A stretch of DNA of 46,056 bases from DASRRB01 sp036732755 (GCA_036732755.1 DAINBU010000026.1:1-46056); one strand, 5' to 3'. Shown: positions 17,659-27,190, counted from the first letter of the stretch. Notes: generated by a model from the letters alone, not told the origin. A program made the numbers and translations.

Positions 17659-20600
17659 CTACGGAGGGGTGACCGTGTCGCCGTCGATCGATTCGAGGAA
17701 CTCGATGAGCCGCGCGCGCTGCGCGACGTCGACCACGCGATGGATCGTGCGGAGCGTGCTGGCGCCGAAGCCGTCCGCGCTCCCGTTCAGCACCGCGTCG
17801 AGCGTGGGCGCGATGCCGTCGTGGTAGTAGGGGGCGCTCGTCCCGACGCCGAGCAGCGAGGGGATGTTGAAGCCGTTCGCGCCGAGCGCGGCGATCCGCG
17901 CCCCGACGTCCGCGGGGTTCACGCGCACCTCGTGCAGCCGGGTCGAGTCGAAGGTGCCGACGTCGACGAGGACGCCGTTCTCCGGCAGCGTGCCGGGCTG
18001 CGACGCGGTCTTGCGCAGCTCGGCGGCGGCCACCTCCTGGTCGCCATGCGCGAGGTCGAACGACGGCGGAGCGATGTAGTCCACGGTCGAGCGCGTCCAC
18101 TTCGGACCGCCGTGGCAGCTCGCGCAGCTCACGTTCGCGACGCCGGTCAGTCCCGTCGTCTCGAAGAGCGTGCGCCCCTCCGCGACCAGCGGGTCGGTCG
18201 CCGCGTTCTTCGCGCGGAGCGCCCGCACCCGGTGCTGGATCCAGAGGTTGATCGCGTCCTGACGCTCATCCCGCCCGGTGCTCGCGACCGGCCCGAAGTT
18301 CTGGACCGGCGTCGCGCTCGAGACTCCGAAGCCGTGGCGCGAGCTCGGCAGGTTCGCCTTCGCCGTGAACGCGCCGCTCGGCACGCCCGGCGCTCCGGGC
18401 GTCCCGCCCGCCGGATTGGCCGCCGGGTTGAGCTCGAACGTGGTGGCGAGCTCGATCCCGTCCGCATCGATGCCGCCGAAGAGATAGATGCGGTTGTTGG
18501 AGGCGCCGATCGCGAAGGAGTGGCGCGCCCCCGCGAGCTGCGTGAGCGGCGTCGCGACGAGCGTCGTCGGATCGGTCGGGGTCACCTGCGACGTCGTGCC
18601 GACGTACGCCTCGACCGTCGTGAGCGCGGCGCCGATCGCGTCGCGTCCGCCGATCGCGAAGACGTGGTACGGGAAGGCGCCGCGCACGACGCCGGCCGCG
18701 CCGAGGTTGCGCCGCGGCGTGATCGCCATGGCGAGCGTCTTCCAGTTGCCGGCGCCCCCGTCGGGCGTGAAGACGAAGAGCGAGCCCGAGACCCCCGGCG
18801 TCTGCAGCGAGCCGGTGTTGCCGCCCAGCACGTGCATCCGCTGGATCGGCTCGCCCTTGTTGATCCGGCCGGTCACCGCGATCCCGAACTCGGCGCGCGC
18901 GGAGGGCAGCGGCGCCACCGAGCTCCAGGTGTCGGACGCCACGTCGTACTCCTCGACGAGCGTCGAGGGCGCCGTGTTCGCGGCGGTCGAGGCGTAGCCG
19001 CCGACCGCGTAGACCTTGAAGCCGTCGTCCGTGAGCAGCGCGGCGGTACCGAGCGAGTGGCGCGCGGTGAAGCCGTTGCTGCTCTTCGCGACCAGCGTGT
19101 TCGCACGCGGATCGAACAGCAGCACGGAGCTCGCCGCGCCGACCAGATTGCCGTCCCCGATGCCCTGCCTTCCGCCGACGATCATCACGCGGCCGTCGAG
19201 CAGCGTCGCGACCGCGAAGTCGCGCCGCGCGTCGGGCAGCGCCGGCAGCACCGCCTGCCCCGCGAGGTCGTTGTTCGTGCCGACGACGTTGGTCGCCGCC
19301 TGGTACTCGAGCGCTTCGGCGAGCTCGCCGCCGCCGCTCGAACCGCCCCACGTGAAGAGCAGGCGGTCGTCGTCGATCAGCCCGCGGCCGCTGAAGACGG
19401 CGCGCGTGTTGAGCTCGAAGTCCTGGTTCTCGTCGCGGACGGCGCTCCAGTTGAGGATGCGCTGGTCGGCGAGGTTGGCGTGGTCGAACATCCCGTCGAG
19501 CGGGATCGTCTGGCGCGGACCGGCGTCGAACATCCAGGTGAGCCCGTCAGTCAGCCCGTTCGGGTGGCAGACCGAGCAGGTGCCCCACGACTCCTGCGCC
19601 ATGCGTCCGTCGGGACCGCGGCTGCTGTGGAAGAGCTCCTTTCCGAGGTTGATCTTCTCGTCGAGCGAGCCGACCGGCGGCTGCGCCGAGGAGGCCTCGC
19701 TGTCGACGATCTCACTGGTCGCGAGATCGACTACGGAGACCGAACGGGAGACGAAGCCGAGGACGAACGCGTGCTGGCCGGCGCGATCGATCACGACGCC
19801 CTGGGGGGCCTTGCACGCGATCTGGCCTCGTGCCGACTGGAGGTCGACGCGCCGGATCGACGAGCCGCCGTTGATGATCGGCGCGTTCACCGTCGGGATG
19901 CCGTCGACGTCGACCACCAGCCGCACGAGCACGTCACTGTTCTGGATGCAGATCCACGCCTCGCTGCCGTCCGGCGTCCACGCCATCCCCGTCGGCAGCG
20001 TGTGGAAGAGGACCGGGTTGGTCGCCGTGTCCTGCTTCAGCCCGGAGTCCAGGTTGAGCGGCGCCCGCTGGTGGACCACGTTCGAACGCTCCGGGCTCAC
20101 CACCTCGAAGCCCGTCGCGACGTCGAAGACCGAGGCGAGCCCCTGCGCGTTCGTGTTGAAGGCGAACGGGCCGTTGGGCTGCGCGCCCGTGCTCACGACG
20201 TAGCACTTGCCGTTGGTCGGATGGATCGCGAGCGACGCGAGCTGGTTCGGGAAGGCCGACGACGGCGTGCTCGCCGCGGGATTGGCCGGGTCGGGGGCGT
20301 TCACGCCGCCGGCGCCGTTGATCGTGCCGACGAAGTCGATCACCGACCCGTTCGAGTTGAAGTTGACGTCGTCGAGCGGCTCGAGCGTCACCGTCGGCTG
20401 CGGCGCGAGATCGGCGGTCGTGAAGACGGCGACCCGCCCCTCGCGCTGGTCGTCTTGGGCTTCGTCGAGCCCGGTCCGCGGGGGACGCGGCACCGCGAAG
20501 AAGCAGGCGGCGAAGAGCCGCTCGTCGGTGTCGTCGAAGTCGCCGTCGCTCGTGACCGCGAGCGCCCGCGGTTGACTGTCGACGCTCTCGGGGATCGCGA

Positions 20601-21108
20601 CGGTGCGCAGGATCCGCATGGAGTTGGTGTCGATCTCGGTCACGCTGTTCGAGACCGAATTCGCGACGTACACGCGCGACTCGTTCGGCGAGAGGACGAC
20701 GGCGCGCGGCTCCCGGCCGACCTCGATCGAGCGGATCACCCGTCGCGCGTCCAGTTCGACCACGTCGAGCGTGCCCGAGTCGCTGCAGGCGACGTACGCG
20801 CGCCGGGGGTGGGTCGAGAGCGCGACGCTCTGCGGGTCGCGGCCGACGGCGATCTCGGCCGTCCGGGTGATGTTCCCGGCGTCGTTGCTGAAAACGGAGA
20901 TCGAGTCCGACTCGCTGTTGACGGCGACCAGCGTCGTGTCGTCAGCCGAACGCACGATCGGCGCCGAGCTCTGTGCGACGCCGGGAGTCCGGTTCACTGC
21001 TGCGTTCCCGGCACCCGATCCGCCGCACGCGGCGGCGAGGACGGCTCCGGCCGTTCCGACCGCCGCGAGCGCGACGAGCGTCCTGAGGCGAAATTGCACA
21101 TCATTCAT
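17659..21108 (-). CDS. YVTN beta-propeller / kelch / diheme cytochrome c lipoprotein
   Basis: The 1149-residue protein starts at ATG 21108 with GGAG upstream. A signal peptide ends in VLAAACGGSG, a plausible lipobox. Residues about 40-480 form a YVTN-like propeller (VGRDPQSVALSTHPRRAYVACSD, VGREPRAVVLSPNESRVYVANS). A heme motif CSVCH lies at 511-515 and a second, CASCH, at 995-999. Between them are five kelch repeats ending in IVGG, AVGG, VLGG, AIGG and LFGG. The region after the second heme (GFNIPSLLGVGTSAPYYHDG) matches the MauG/di-heme peroxidase-like C-terminus (APYYHDG-type loop). A periplasmic redox enzyme with a kelch insertion is suggested; the substrate is unknown. Confidence 0.8.
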   Translation of the reverse strand: MNDVQFRLRTLVALAAVGTAGAVLAAACGGSGAGNAAVNRTPGVAQSSAPIVRSADDTTLVAVNSESDSISVFSNDAGNITRTAEIAVGRDPQSVALSTHPRRAYVACSDSGTLDVVELDARRVIRSIEVGREPRAVVLSPNESRVYVANSVSNSVTEIDTNSMRILRTVAIPESVDSQPRALAVTSDGDFDDTDERLFAACFFAVPRPPRTGLDEAQDDQREGRVAVFTTADLAPQPTVTLEPLDDVNFNSNGSVIDFVGTINGAGGVNAPDPANPAASTPSSAFPNQLASLAIHPTNGKCYVVSTGAQPNGPFAFNTNAQGLASVFDVATGFEVVSPERSNVVHQRAPLNLDSGLKQDTATNPVLFHTLPTGMAWTPDGSEAWICIQNSDVLVRLVVDVDGIPTVNAPIINGGSSIRRVDLQSARGQIACKAPQGVVIDRAGQHAFVLGFVSRSVSVVDLATSEIVDSEASSAQPPVGSLDEKINLGKELFHSSRGPDGRMAQESWGTCSVCHPNGLTDGLTWMFDAGPRQTIPLDGMFDHANLADQRILNWSAVRDENQDFELNTRAVFSGRGLIDDDRLLFTWGGSSGGGELAEALEYQAATNVVGTNNDLAGQAVLPALPDARRDFAVATLLDGRVMIVGGRQGIGDGNLVGAASSVLLFDPRANTLVAKSSNGFTARHSLGTAALLTDDGFKVYAVGGYASTAANTAPSTLVEEYDVASDTWSSVAPLPSARAEFGIAVTGRINKGEPIQRMHVLGGNTGSLQTPGVSGSLFVFTPDGGAGNWKTLAMAITPRRNLGAAGVVRGAFPYHVFAIGGRDAIGAALTTVEAYVGTTSQVTPTDPTTLVATPLTQLAGARHSFAIGASNNRIYLFGGIDADGIELATTFELNPAANPAGGTPGAPGVPSGAFTAKANLPSSRHGFGVSSATPVQNFGPVASTGRDERQDAINLWIQHRVRALRAKNAATDPLVAEGRTLFETTGLTGVANVSCASCHGGPKWTRSTVDYIAPPSFDLAHGDQEVAAAELRKTASQPGTLPENGVLVDVGTFDSTRLHEVRVNPADVGARIAALGANGFNIPSLLGVGTSAPYYHDGIAPTLDAVLNGSADGFGASTLRTIHRVVDVAQRARLIEFLESIDGDTVTPP

Positions 21109-21148
21109 CGCGACCCACTCCGAAAGGGAACCTTGCCGCGGCGACGGG

Positions 21149-21403
21149 CTACTTCGCTTCGCCCGCGTTCGCGGCGACATCTCGGAGGACGGCGGCCAGG
21201 AAGGTCGCGAGCTCGTCGATGCTCTGGAACCGGGACGTGCGTCCCGAGACCACGTGCTCGACACGGCCGCGGGCTCCGCCTCCCGCACCGCAGTTCGCTT
21301 CGAACTGCAGCACGAAGGCGTGATCTGCCGGCAGCCTCTCGCACGCATCGCGATTCACAATGACCGTGTCCTCACGAGCGGAGAACCTAGGCCGCATGCT
21401 CAT
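21149..21403 (-). CDS. Conserved small protein, 84 aa
   Basis: The ATG at 21403 gives 84 residues with normal composition (FVLQFEA, GRVEHVVSGR, FQSIDELATFLAAVL). It resembles small proteins I have seen next to winged-helix regulators, but I cannot assign a function. It has no signal peptide or membrane segment and may be a small alpha/beta cytoplasmic protein. It lies 40 bp upstream of the propeller/kelch gene in the same direction and diverges from the large regulator, so it may belong to that regulator's target operon. Confidence 0.65.
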   Translation of the reverse strand: MSMRPRFSAREDTVIVNRDACERLPADHAFVLQFEANCGAGGGARGRVEHVVSGRTSRFQSIDELATFLAAVLRDVAANAGEAK

Positions 21404-21478
21404 GCGAGTCCTAAGACGCCCTCGTTCGCGATGGTTATGTTTCGGTAAGTCCCGTTCGTGCGTCGCGAGGTCTTGTGC
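21404..21478. promoter_or_regulatory. Divergent promoter region
   Basis: This 75-bp gap separates the minus-strand small-protein/kelch pair from the plus-strand regulator. It contains the relatively AT-rich ATGGTTATGTTTCGGTAAG (21431-21449), unusual in this window and a likely core-promoter site. GCGAGG at 21465-21470 is the ribosome-binding site for the regulator's ATG at 21479. Autoregulation with the divergent operon is a natural inference; no operator repeat is evident. Confidence 0.4.
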
Positions 21479-24151
21479 ATGGGCGGCATCGGTCCCGTCG
21501 AAACTGCGCTGACGCACGACGCGGTCGCGCACTGCTTCCTGCGCGACGGGGCGCGCGTCGAGCTCACGCCAAAGGCGTATGCGCTGCTCGTCGCGCTCAC
21601 GCGCACGCCGGGTCGCCTCGTGAGCAAGCAGGAGCTCCTGAACGAGGTCTGGCCGGGCGTCGTGGTCGGCGAGGCGGTCTTGAAGGTCGTCGTGAACGAG
21701 ATCCGCAATGCGCTCGACGACGACGCGAAATCGCCGCGCTTCGTCGCGACGGAGCACCGCCGCGGGTACCGCTTCGTCGGCCGCTGCGCGGCGGACGGCG
21801 CCGCGGTCGATCCGAGCCGATCGGCGCCCGCCGGGCGCGCCGGCGCGCTGCGGTTCCTGCGCGAGCGGCTCGAACGCGCCGAGCTCGGCGAGCGCCAGGT
21901 CGTCTTCGTCGCCGGCGAGGCGGGCATCGGCAAGACCACGCTGCTCGACGCCTTCCTCGCGACGCTGCCGCCCGGTTTCGCAGCGCGCGTCGGCCGCGGC
22001 GAGTGCGTCGAGACCTACGGCGCGCACGAGCCGTATGCGCCGATCCTCGAGGCGTTCGCGCGCCTCGCCCGCGGCCCGCCGCGGAGCGAGGTGGTCGAGA
22101 CGCTGCGCAGGCTCGCGCCGACCTGGCTGCTGCAGCTCCCGGCGCTGACGCACGGCGAGGGGCGCGCCGAGCTCGTCCGCGAGCTCTTCGGCAGCACGCG
22201 CGACCGCATGGTGCGCGAGGCGGGTGACGCGATCGACGCGCTCGCCGCGACGACGCCGCTCGTGCTCGCGTTCGAGGACCTCCACTGGGCCGACGCCTCG
22301 ACGCTCGACCTGGTGGGCGCGCTCGCGCGGCGCGGCGGTGCGGCGAAGCTGCTCGTGGTCGCGACCTGGCGGCCGATCGAGGCGATCCTCGCCGGCACAC
22401 CCGTACGCGCCCTGAAGGAGACGCTCCTCGCGCAGCGGCGCGGCCTGGAGCTGCAGCTCGAGGTGCTCGACGCCGACGGCGTGGCCGAGCACCTCCGCGC
22501 GCGCTTCCCGGGGGCCGAGGTGCCGGATCCGGTCGCGCGCCGCGTGCACGATGCCTGTGACGGCCATCCCCTGTTCATGCGGCACGCGGTCGACTGGCTC
22601 GCCTCGAGCGGACGGCTGCTCGTGAAGGACCGCCGCCTCGAGCTCGACGTCGCGGCCGAGGCGCTGCAGATCGACCTCCCCGAATCCCTGAACAACTTGC
22701 TCACGCGCGAGGTGGAGCGGCTCTCCCGCGACGAGGTCGAGGCGCTCGAAGTCGCGAGCGTCGCCGGCGTCGACTTCTCCGCGGCGACCGTCGCGTGCGG
22801 GCTCGACCACGAGGTCGTCGCGACCGAGGCGCTCCTCGAGCGCTTCGTGCGGCGCGGGCAGTACCTGCGCTCGCGCGGGGTGATGGAGTGGCCCAACGGG
22901 ACCATCTCGGCGAGCTACGAATTCCGCCACTCGCTCTATCGCGACTTCCTCTACCGGCGCGTCGCCGCGGCGCGGCGCGTCGCGCTCCACCGGGTGATCG
23001 GGCTGCGGGGCGAGCAGGTCTTCGGCGCGCGCGTGGCCGAGATCGCCGCGCCGCTCGCGATCCACTTCGAGCAGGGCCGCGACCCGGAGCGCGCGGTGCG
23101 CTACCTCGAGCTCCTCGCGCGACTCGACGCGCGGCGCTGCGCGCACGCCGATTCGGCGGCGGCCCTGACGCGCGCGCTCGCGCTCGTCGAGGGCTTGCCT
23201 GAAAACGACCGCAGGCGCCGCACGATCGAGCTCCTGCTGGCGCGCGGCTCGGCGCGGCGCACGGCGGGCGGGATGGCGGAGGCGTCCGCCGACTACGAGA
23301 AGGCGGCGCGCCTCGCGGCGGAGTCGGGCGACCGCGCTCTCGAGCTGCGCGCGCAGCTCCTGATCGCGAGCGCGACGTCGTGGATCGACTTCGCGCGCAG
23401 CTGCGCCGCGGTCGCCGCCGCGCGCCGCCTGGTGCCCGGGCTCGCCGACGAGGGGACGCGCGTGCTCGCGCGCGGCGTCCTCGCCTACTGGGACCTCCTG
23501 ATCGACGGCGACGGGAGCGGACTGGAGGAGTCGTCGCGCGCGCTCGCGCAGGCGCGCGCGAGCGACGACGCCGGCGTCGAGGGCGAGCATGCCGTCCGAC
23601 ATGCGTTCCTGCTGCTCGCGGCGGATCGCGCGGAGGAGGCCTCCGCGCTCGCGCGGCGCGGCCGCGAGCTCTGCGGGGCGGCCGACAACGCCTTCGATCC
23701 GATGGTGGGAGCGTTCGTCGAGGTGTTCGCGCTGCTGCGGTCGGCCCGGCGCGACCGCTTCGAGGAGCTGCTCGGCGAGGCGCGCCGCCACGCCGAGCAG
23801 AACGGCCATCGCACCTTTGCGCTGCTCTTCTCGATGCTCTCGCGCTGGAGGGACGTCGAGGACGGCGAGGACGGGGCGGCCGACGTCCAGCTCGCGGCCG
23901 CGCTCGAGGAGGCGCGCGCGTTGAAGCACGTGTTGAGCGAGCGCCTCGCGCTGGCGCTGCTCGCCCGCCTCGCGGAGCGGCGCGGCGATCCATCCCGCGC
24001 TCTTCAGCTCGACGACGAGCTCGCACGCGGCGCGCGCGAGCGCCACGTGCTGATGCAGTGGATCACCGATCTCGCCCGCCAGGAGAAGCGGACCCCGGCC
24101 CGTCCCCGCCCGGCGTCGCCCGCGAAGCGACCGCGCGCAAAGCGCGGGTGA
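21479..24151 (+). CDS. Winged-helix transcriptional regulator with AAA/NTPase and TPR-like domains
   Basis: I choose ATG 21479, 890 residues, because GCGAGG lies eight bases upstream; a GTG at 21458 is the alternative. Residues about 1-100 are an OmpR/CadC-type DNA-binding domain (LTPKAYALLVAL, VSKQELLNEVWPGVVV, YRFVGRC). An AAA_16-like NTPase follows with Walker A GEAGIGKTT, Walker B LVLAFEDLHWAD and sensor-like VVATWRP. From about residue 500 onward the protein is helical and TPR-like. This layout is that of large signal-integrating activators of the AfsR/MalT style with a cytoplasmic winged helix. The ligand is unknown; likely targets are the divergent genes. Confidence 0.85.
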   Translation: MGGIGPVETALTHDAVAHCFLRDGARVELTPKAYALLVALTRTPGRLVSKQELLNEVWPGVVVGEAVLKVVVNEIRNALDDDAKSPRFVATEHRRGYRFVGRCAADGAAVDPSRSAPAGRAGALRFLRERLERAELGERQVVFVAGEAGIGKTTLLDAFLATLPPGFAARVGRGECVETYGAHEPYAPILEAFARLARGPPRSEVVETLRRLAPTWLLQLPALTHGEGRAELVRELFGSTRDRMVREAGDAIDALAATTPLVLAFEDLHWADASTLDLVGALARRGGAAKLLVVATWRPIEAILAGTPVRALKETLLAQRRGLELQLEVLDADGVAEHLRARFPGAEVPDPVARRVHDACDGHPLFMRHAVDWLASSGRLLVKDRRLELDVAAEALQIDLPESLNNLLTREVERLSRDEVEALEVASVAGVDFSAATVACGLDHEVVATEALLERFVRRGQYLRSRGVMEWPNGTISASYEFRHSLYRDFLYRRVAAARRVALHRVIGLRGEQVFGARVAEIAAPLAIHFEQGRDPERAVRYLELLARLDARRCAHADSAAALTRALALVEGLPENDRRRRTIELLLARGSARRTAGGMAEASADYEKAARLAAESGDRALELRAQLLIASATSWIDFARSCAAVAAARRLVPGLADEGTRVLARGVLAYWDLLIDGDGSGLEESSRALAQARASDDAGVEGEHAVRHAFLLLAADRAEEASALARRGRELCGAADNAFDPMVGAFVEVFALLRSARRDRFEELLGEARRHAEQNGHRTFALLFSMLSRWRDVEDGEDGAADVQLAAALEEARALKHVLSERLALALLARLAERRGDPSRALQLDDELARGARERHVLMQWITDLARQEKRTPARPRPASPAKRPRAKRG

Positions 24152-25214
24152 CGTCCCGCCCGGGCAGCGCCGCCTGCAGCGTGACCGGGAACGGCACCGG
24201 CGGCGGCAGGAGGTCGATCCGCTCGCGGGCGAGGCGGGCGTGGAGGCGCTCGCGCACGAGTCCGGGCGCGACGAGCCGCTGCGCGCGCTCCACCAGGAAC
24301 TCGACGCGGAATTCGAGGCGCGACTCCTCGATCTGGTCGAGCACGACGCGCTGCCGCGCCTTCACGCCGACCACCGCGCCGATCGCCGCGTCGACCTCCT
24401 CCTCGAGGATCCGGCGCACGCGCGTGGAGTCGGTGCCGAGTGCGACGCGGACCTTCAAGCGCACGAGGAAATCGCGCTCCGTGGCGTCCCAGTTCACGAT
24501 CGCCTCGCTCGCGATGCGCGCGTTGGGGATGAAGATCGTGTTGTTCTCGGCCGTCTGCAGGCGCGTGGACCGCATGCCGATCGCCGTGACGCGCCCGCTC
24601 AGGCCGTGCTCGAGGTCGACCCACTCACCGACGCGGATCGGCTGGTCGAGCAGGATCTGGATGCCCGCGAAGATGTTCTTCAGGACGTCCTGCAGCGCGA
24701 GCCCGATCGCGAGGCCGCCGATGCCGAGCGTGGTCGCGAGCGGCAGGACCGGCACGTCGAAGATCTGCAGCACGGTGACGACGACGACGGGGACGAGGAC
24801 GATCTGCAGCCCGAGACGGAACGACGGGACGAGGCGCTTGAGCTCGGGGTGACAGTCCACCCACGCGACCGACACGCGGATCAGCAGGCGCCACGCCTGC
24901 CAGCTCACGACGACCACCGCGACGGCGAGCTCCATCCGCCGCTCGTTGGGCCGCCACGGCTCCTTCAGGAAGAGCTGCGCGACGACGTCGACCGCGGCCA
25001 GCAAGAGCCCGGTCCGGACGATCGGCGAGAGCCCGGCGACGACGGCGTCGTCGAGCTTGGTCGCCGTGCGCTCCGCGGCCCGGCGCAGCGGCCGCAGCAG
25101 CACGAACTCGAGCAGGAAGCTCAGCGCGACGAGCGCGACCAGCGCCGCCGCCGCCGCCAGGAGCGGCGACATCGGAAGTTCCAGGCCGAGGACCGTGGTC
25201 GTGTCCGATTCCAC
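24063..25214 (-). CDS. MscS-family mechanosensitive ion channel
   Basis: A GTG at 25214 gives 383 residues; I prefer it to the ATG at 25172 because TTTVLGLELPMSPLL looks like the homologous N-terminus of such channels. Four or five hydrophobic segments lead to the pore-lining TM3 (LATTLGIGGLAIGLALQDVLKNIFAGIQIL), followed by the beta-domain WVDLEHGLSGRVTAIGMRSTRL and IFIPNARIASEAIVNW. It should open under membrane tension to release solutes. Its last 89 bp overlap the 3' end of the convergent regulator gene. Confidence 0.87.
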   Translation of the reverse strand: MESDTTTVLGLELPMSPLLAAAAALVALVALSFLLEFVLLRPLRRAAERTATKLDDAVVAGLSPIVRTGLLLAAVDVVAQLFLKEPWRPNERRMELAVAVVVVSWQAWRLLIRVSVAWVDCHPELKRLVPSFRLGLQIVLVPVVVVTVLQIFDVPVLPLATTLGIGGLAIGLALQDVLKNIFAGIQILLDQPIRVGEWVDLEHGLSGRVTAIGMRSTRLQTAENNTIFIPNARIASEAIVNWDATERDFLVRLKVRVALGTDSTRVRRILEEEVDAAIGAVVGVKARQRVVLDQIEESRLEFRVEFLVERAQRLVAPGLVRERLHARLARERIDLLPPPVPFPVTLQAALPGRDVTRALRAVASRATPGGDGPGSASPGGRDR

Positions 25215-25384
25215 GGAGGTGCGGCGCGGGCAACGGATGTACCGGCGGCCGAAGAGGAGATCTTCCGTCCGACGGCGCGGCGCGACGGAGCGCTCGCCGC
25301 CGGAAGGCGCGGACGAATCTGCAATCGTCCGCGCCCCCGTCGCGCGCCGCATGAGCGCTCGCGCCGCGAGTTTCCCGCGCGTCG

Positions 25385-26275
25385 CTAGACGCGGATCTCG
25401 CGGAAGAGACCCTCGGCCGTCCACTCGCGGAACCACGCGCCGAGCTGCCCGAAGAGCACCTCGGCCTTCTGCTCGCGCGCCGCCTGCGAGTCGCCCTTGC
25501 TCGCGGTGCGCACGACGGCGGCGATCGCGGCGCCGAGCGGCTTCCCGGCGACGAGCGAGCGGAGCAGCAGGTACTGCTCGCGCGAGAGGCGGGCGCGCCA
25601 GGGCTTCCAGTGCTTGCGGTAGACGGCGATCCACGTCGGCATCCGGGCCGGGATCGACGGTGCCGTCTGGTCGATGACCGCCTGCAGGTAGCCGTTCACC
25701 GGGAAGGCGAACTCGAAGAGGCGCAGCGCGGGGATCGTCACGAAGACCGCGTCGCTCCAGCGGTCGGGCGGAATCGACTGCAGCCGCTCGAGCGCGACCG
25801 GCGCCGCCTGCGGCGCGTGGAAGACCTCCTCGACGGCGCGCTCGAGCGTCGCGAGCTGGGCGAGGAAGGCGCGGCGGCGGTCGACCGCGCGCACGCGGCT
25901 CTTGCGTGCGATGAATCCGGGGACGTCGGCGCCGTAGTCGTTCAGGTTGAAGCTCTTCGACGGGCGGCGCGTCACGTACTCGCGCATCAGGTCGTCGAAG
26001 GCGTCGTCGCCGAGCGCGTGCGCGACGCCGGCGAAGTCGAGCTTCAGCACGTCGCGCAGGCGCAGGAAGTAGCTCGACGCGTAGACGTCGAGCCGCTCGC
26101 GCGCGTTCATCTGCGCCGACGGCAGCAGGAGGTCCTCGAGCCGCTTCGCGCGCGCCGGCAGGAGCCGGCGGATCGCGCGATCCTCGGCCGCGACCTCGGC
26201 GCCGCCGGGGTGCATGACCGCGGCCTGGAACCAGCGCTGCAGCGCGTCGACGGAGGCGGGGGCGGCGCGCGTCAC
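25385..26275 (-). CDS. bufC: DUF2063 protein, bufferin/MNIO partner (BufC-like)
   Basis: A GTG at 26275 overlaps the stop of the upstream MNIO gene (GTGA) and gives 296 residues. The N-terminal 100 residues match DUF2063: LQRWFQAAVMHPG, NARERLDVYASSYFLRLRDVLKLDFAGVAHALGDDAF and YVTRRPSKSFNLNDYG. The C-terminal part (FEFAFPVNGYLQAVID, LLRSLVAGKPLGAAIAAV) fits the second domain of these proteins. In characterised MNIO systems this protein binds the precursor and presents it to the oxidase; that role is carried over from the family. It is the last gene of the three-gene operon. Confidence 0.85.
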   Translation of the reverse strand: MTRAAPASVDALQRWFQAAVMHPGGAEVAAEDRAIRRLLPARAKRLEDLLLPSAQMNARERLDVYASSYFLRLRDVLKLDFAGVAHALGDDAFDDLMREYVTRRPSKSFNLNDYGADVPGFIARKSRVRAVDRRRAFLAQLATLERAVEEVFHAPQAAPVALERLQSIPPDRWSDAVFVTIPALRLFEFAFPVNGYLQAVIDQTAPSIPARMPTWIAVYRKHWKPWRARLSREQYLLLRSLVAGKPLGAAIAAVVRTASKGDSQAAREQKAEVLFGQLGAWFREWTAEGLFREIRV

Positions 26276-27159
26276 GCGACCGCCTTGCTGCGCGCAGGGC
26301 GCTTCGGCGCGCGCCCGCCCGCGGCCTTGCCCGCGTTCTTGAACGGCGCCGCCTTCTGCAGCTCGGCGAACGTCACCTCGAAGCTCGGGATGTCGTCGTC
26401 CCATTCGAGGATCGTGGCGCGGCCGCCGGTGCGCCGCTCCGCTTCGGCGTAGATCTCCCAGACGCGCTCGATCACCGGCTTGCTGTGGGTGTCGACGCAG
26501 TGCGTCCCCTTGTCGGTGTGGCCGGCGATGTGGATCTGCGTCACGCGGTCGAAGGGGACGTGGGCGAGGTACTCGTCCGGCTCCCAGCCGTGGTTGCGGC
26601 AGGAGACGTAGATGTTGTTCACGTCGAGGAGGAGGCCGCAGTCGGCCTCGTTCGCCAGCCGCCCGATGAACTCCGCCTCCCCCATGGTCGACTGCTTGAA
26701 GGTCACGTAGGTCGAGGGGTTCTCGAGCACGAGCGGCCGCTCGAGGATCTCCTGGACCTGCTTCGTCCGCCGGATCAAGTGCCGGAGCGTCGTCTCGTCG
26801 TAGGGCAGCGGCAGCAGGTCGTGGCTGTTCTTGCCGGCGACGCCGGTGAAGCAGACGTGGTCGCCGAGCCAGCGCGCCTTCACGCGCTCCGCGAGCGCCT
26901 TCACCTTCGCGAGGTAGGCGCGGTCGAGCGGGTCGGCGGTGCCGAGGTTGAGCGACACCCCGTGCATCACGATGGGGTAGTGCGCCGCGACCTGGTCGAC
27001 GATCCAGACCGGCCGCCCCTCGGTGTCGAGGTAGTTCTCGGTCAGGATCTCGAAGAAGTCGACGGGCGGGCGCTGCTCGAGGATCGTCGAGTAGTGGACG
27101 CTGCGCAGCCCGAGCCCGAGCCCGAGGTCGGGGAAGCCGAAGCGGTTGCGGATCGCCAT
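26272..27159 (-). CDS. bufB: MNIO-family (DUF692) multinuclear iron oxidase (BufB-like)
   Basis: The 295-residue TIM-barrel protein starts at ATG 27159. Conserved positions for the multinuclear iron site are visible: FFEILTENY (35-43), MHGVSLN with His 66, GDHVCF with His 101, LENPSTY with Glu 146, LLDVNNIYVS with Asp 179 and Asn 181/182, QIHIAGH with His 210, DTHS with Asp 223, and LEWD with Glu 252. MNIO enzymes oxidise Cys or other residues of ribosomal peptides to thiooxazole-type or related groups that bind copper. The duplicated Cys-rich precursor 92 bp upstream is the obvious substrate. The C-terminal tail is Lys/Ala-rich and probably disordered. Confidence 0.9.
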   Translation of the reverse strand: MAIRNRFGFPDLGLGLGLRSVHYSTILEQRPPVDFFEILTENYLDTEGRPVWIVDQVAAHYPIVMHGVSLNLGTADPLDRAYLAKVKALAERVKARWLGDHVCFTGVAGKNSHDLLPLPYDETTLRHLIRRTKQVQEILERPLVLENPSTYVTFKQSTMGEAEFIGRLANEADCGLLLDVNNIYVSCRNHGWEPDEYLAHVPFDRVTQIHIAGHTDKGTHCVDTHSKPVIERVWEIYAEAERRTGGRATILEWDDDIPSFEVTFAELQKAAPFKNAGKAAGGRAPKRPARSKAVA

Positions 27160-27190
27160 GGGGACGGAGTTCGTTCTGGGATTCGAAGAG

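Noticed and set aside
21149..24046. Very long minus-strand frame across the regulator gene
   Set aside because: Only its last 84 codons (21149-21403) look like a real protein; the rest is antisense to the regulator and has Arg/Glu-rich shadow composition.
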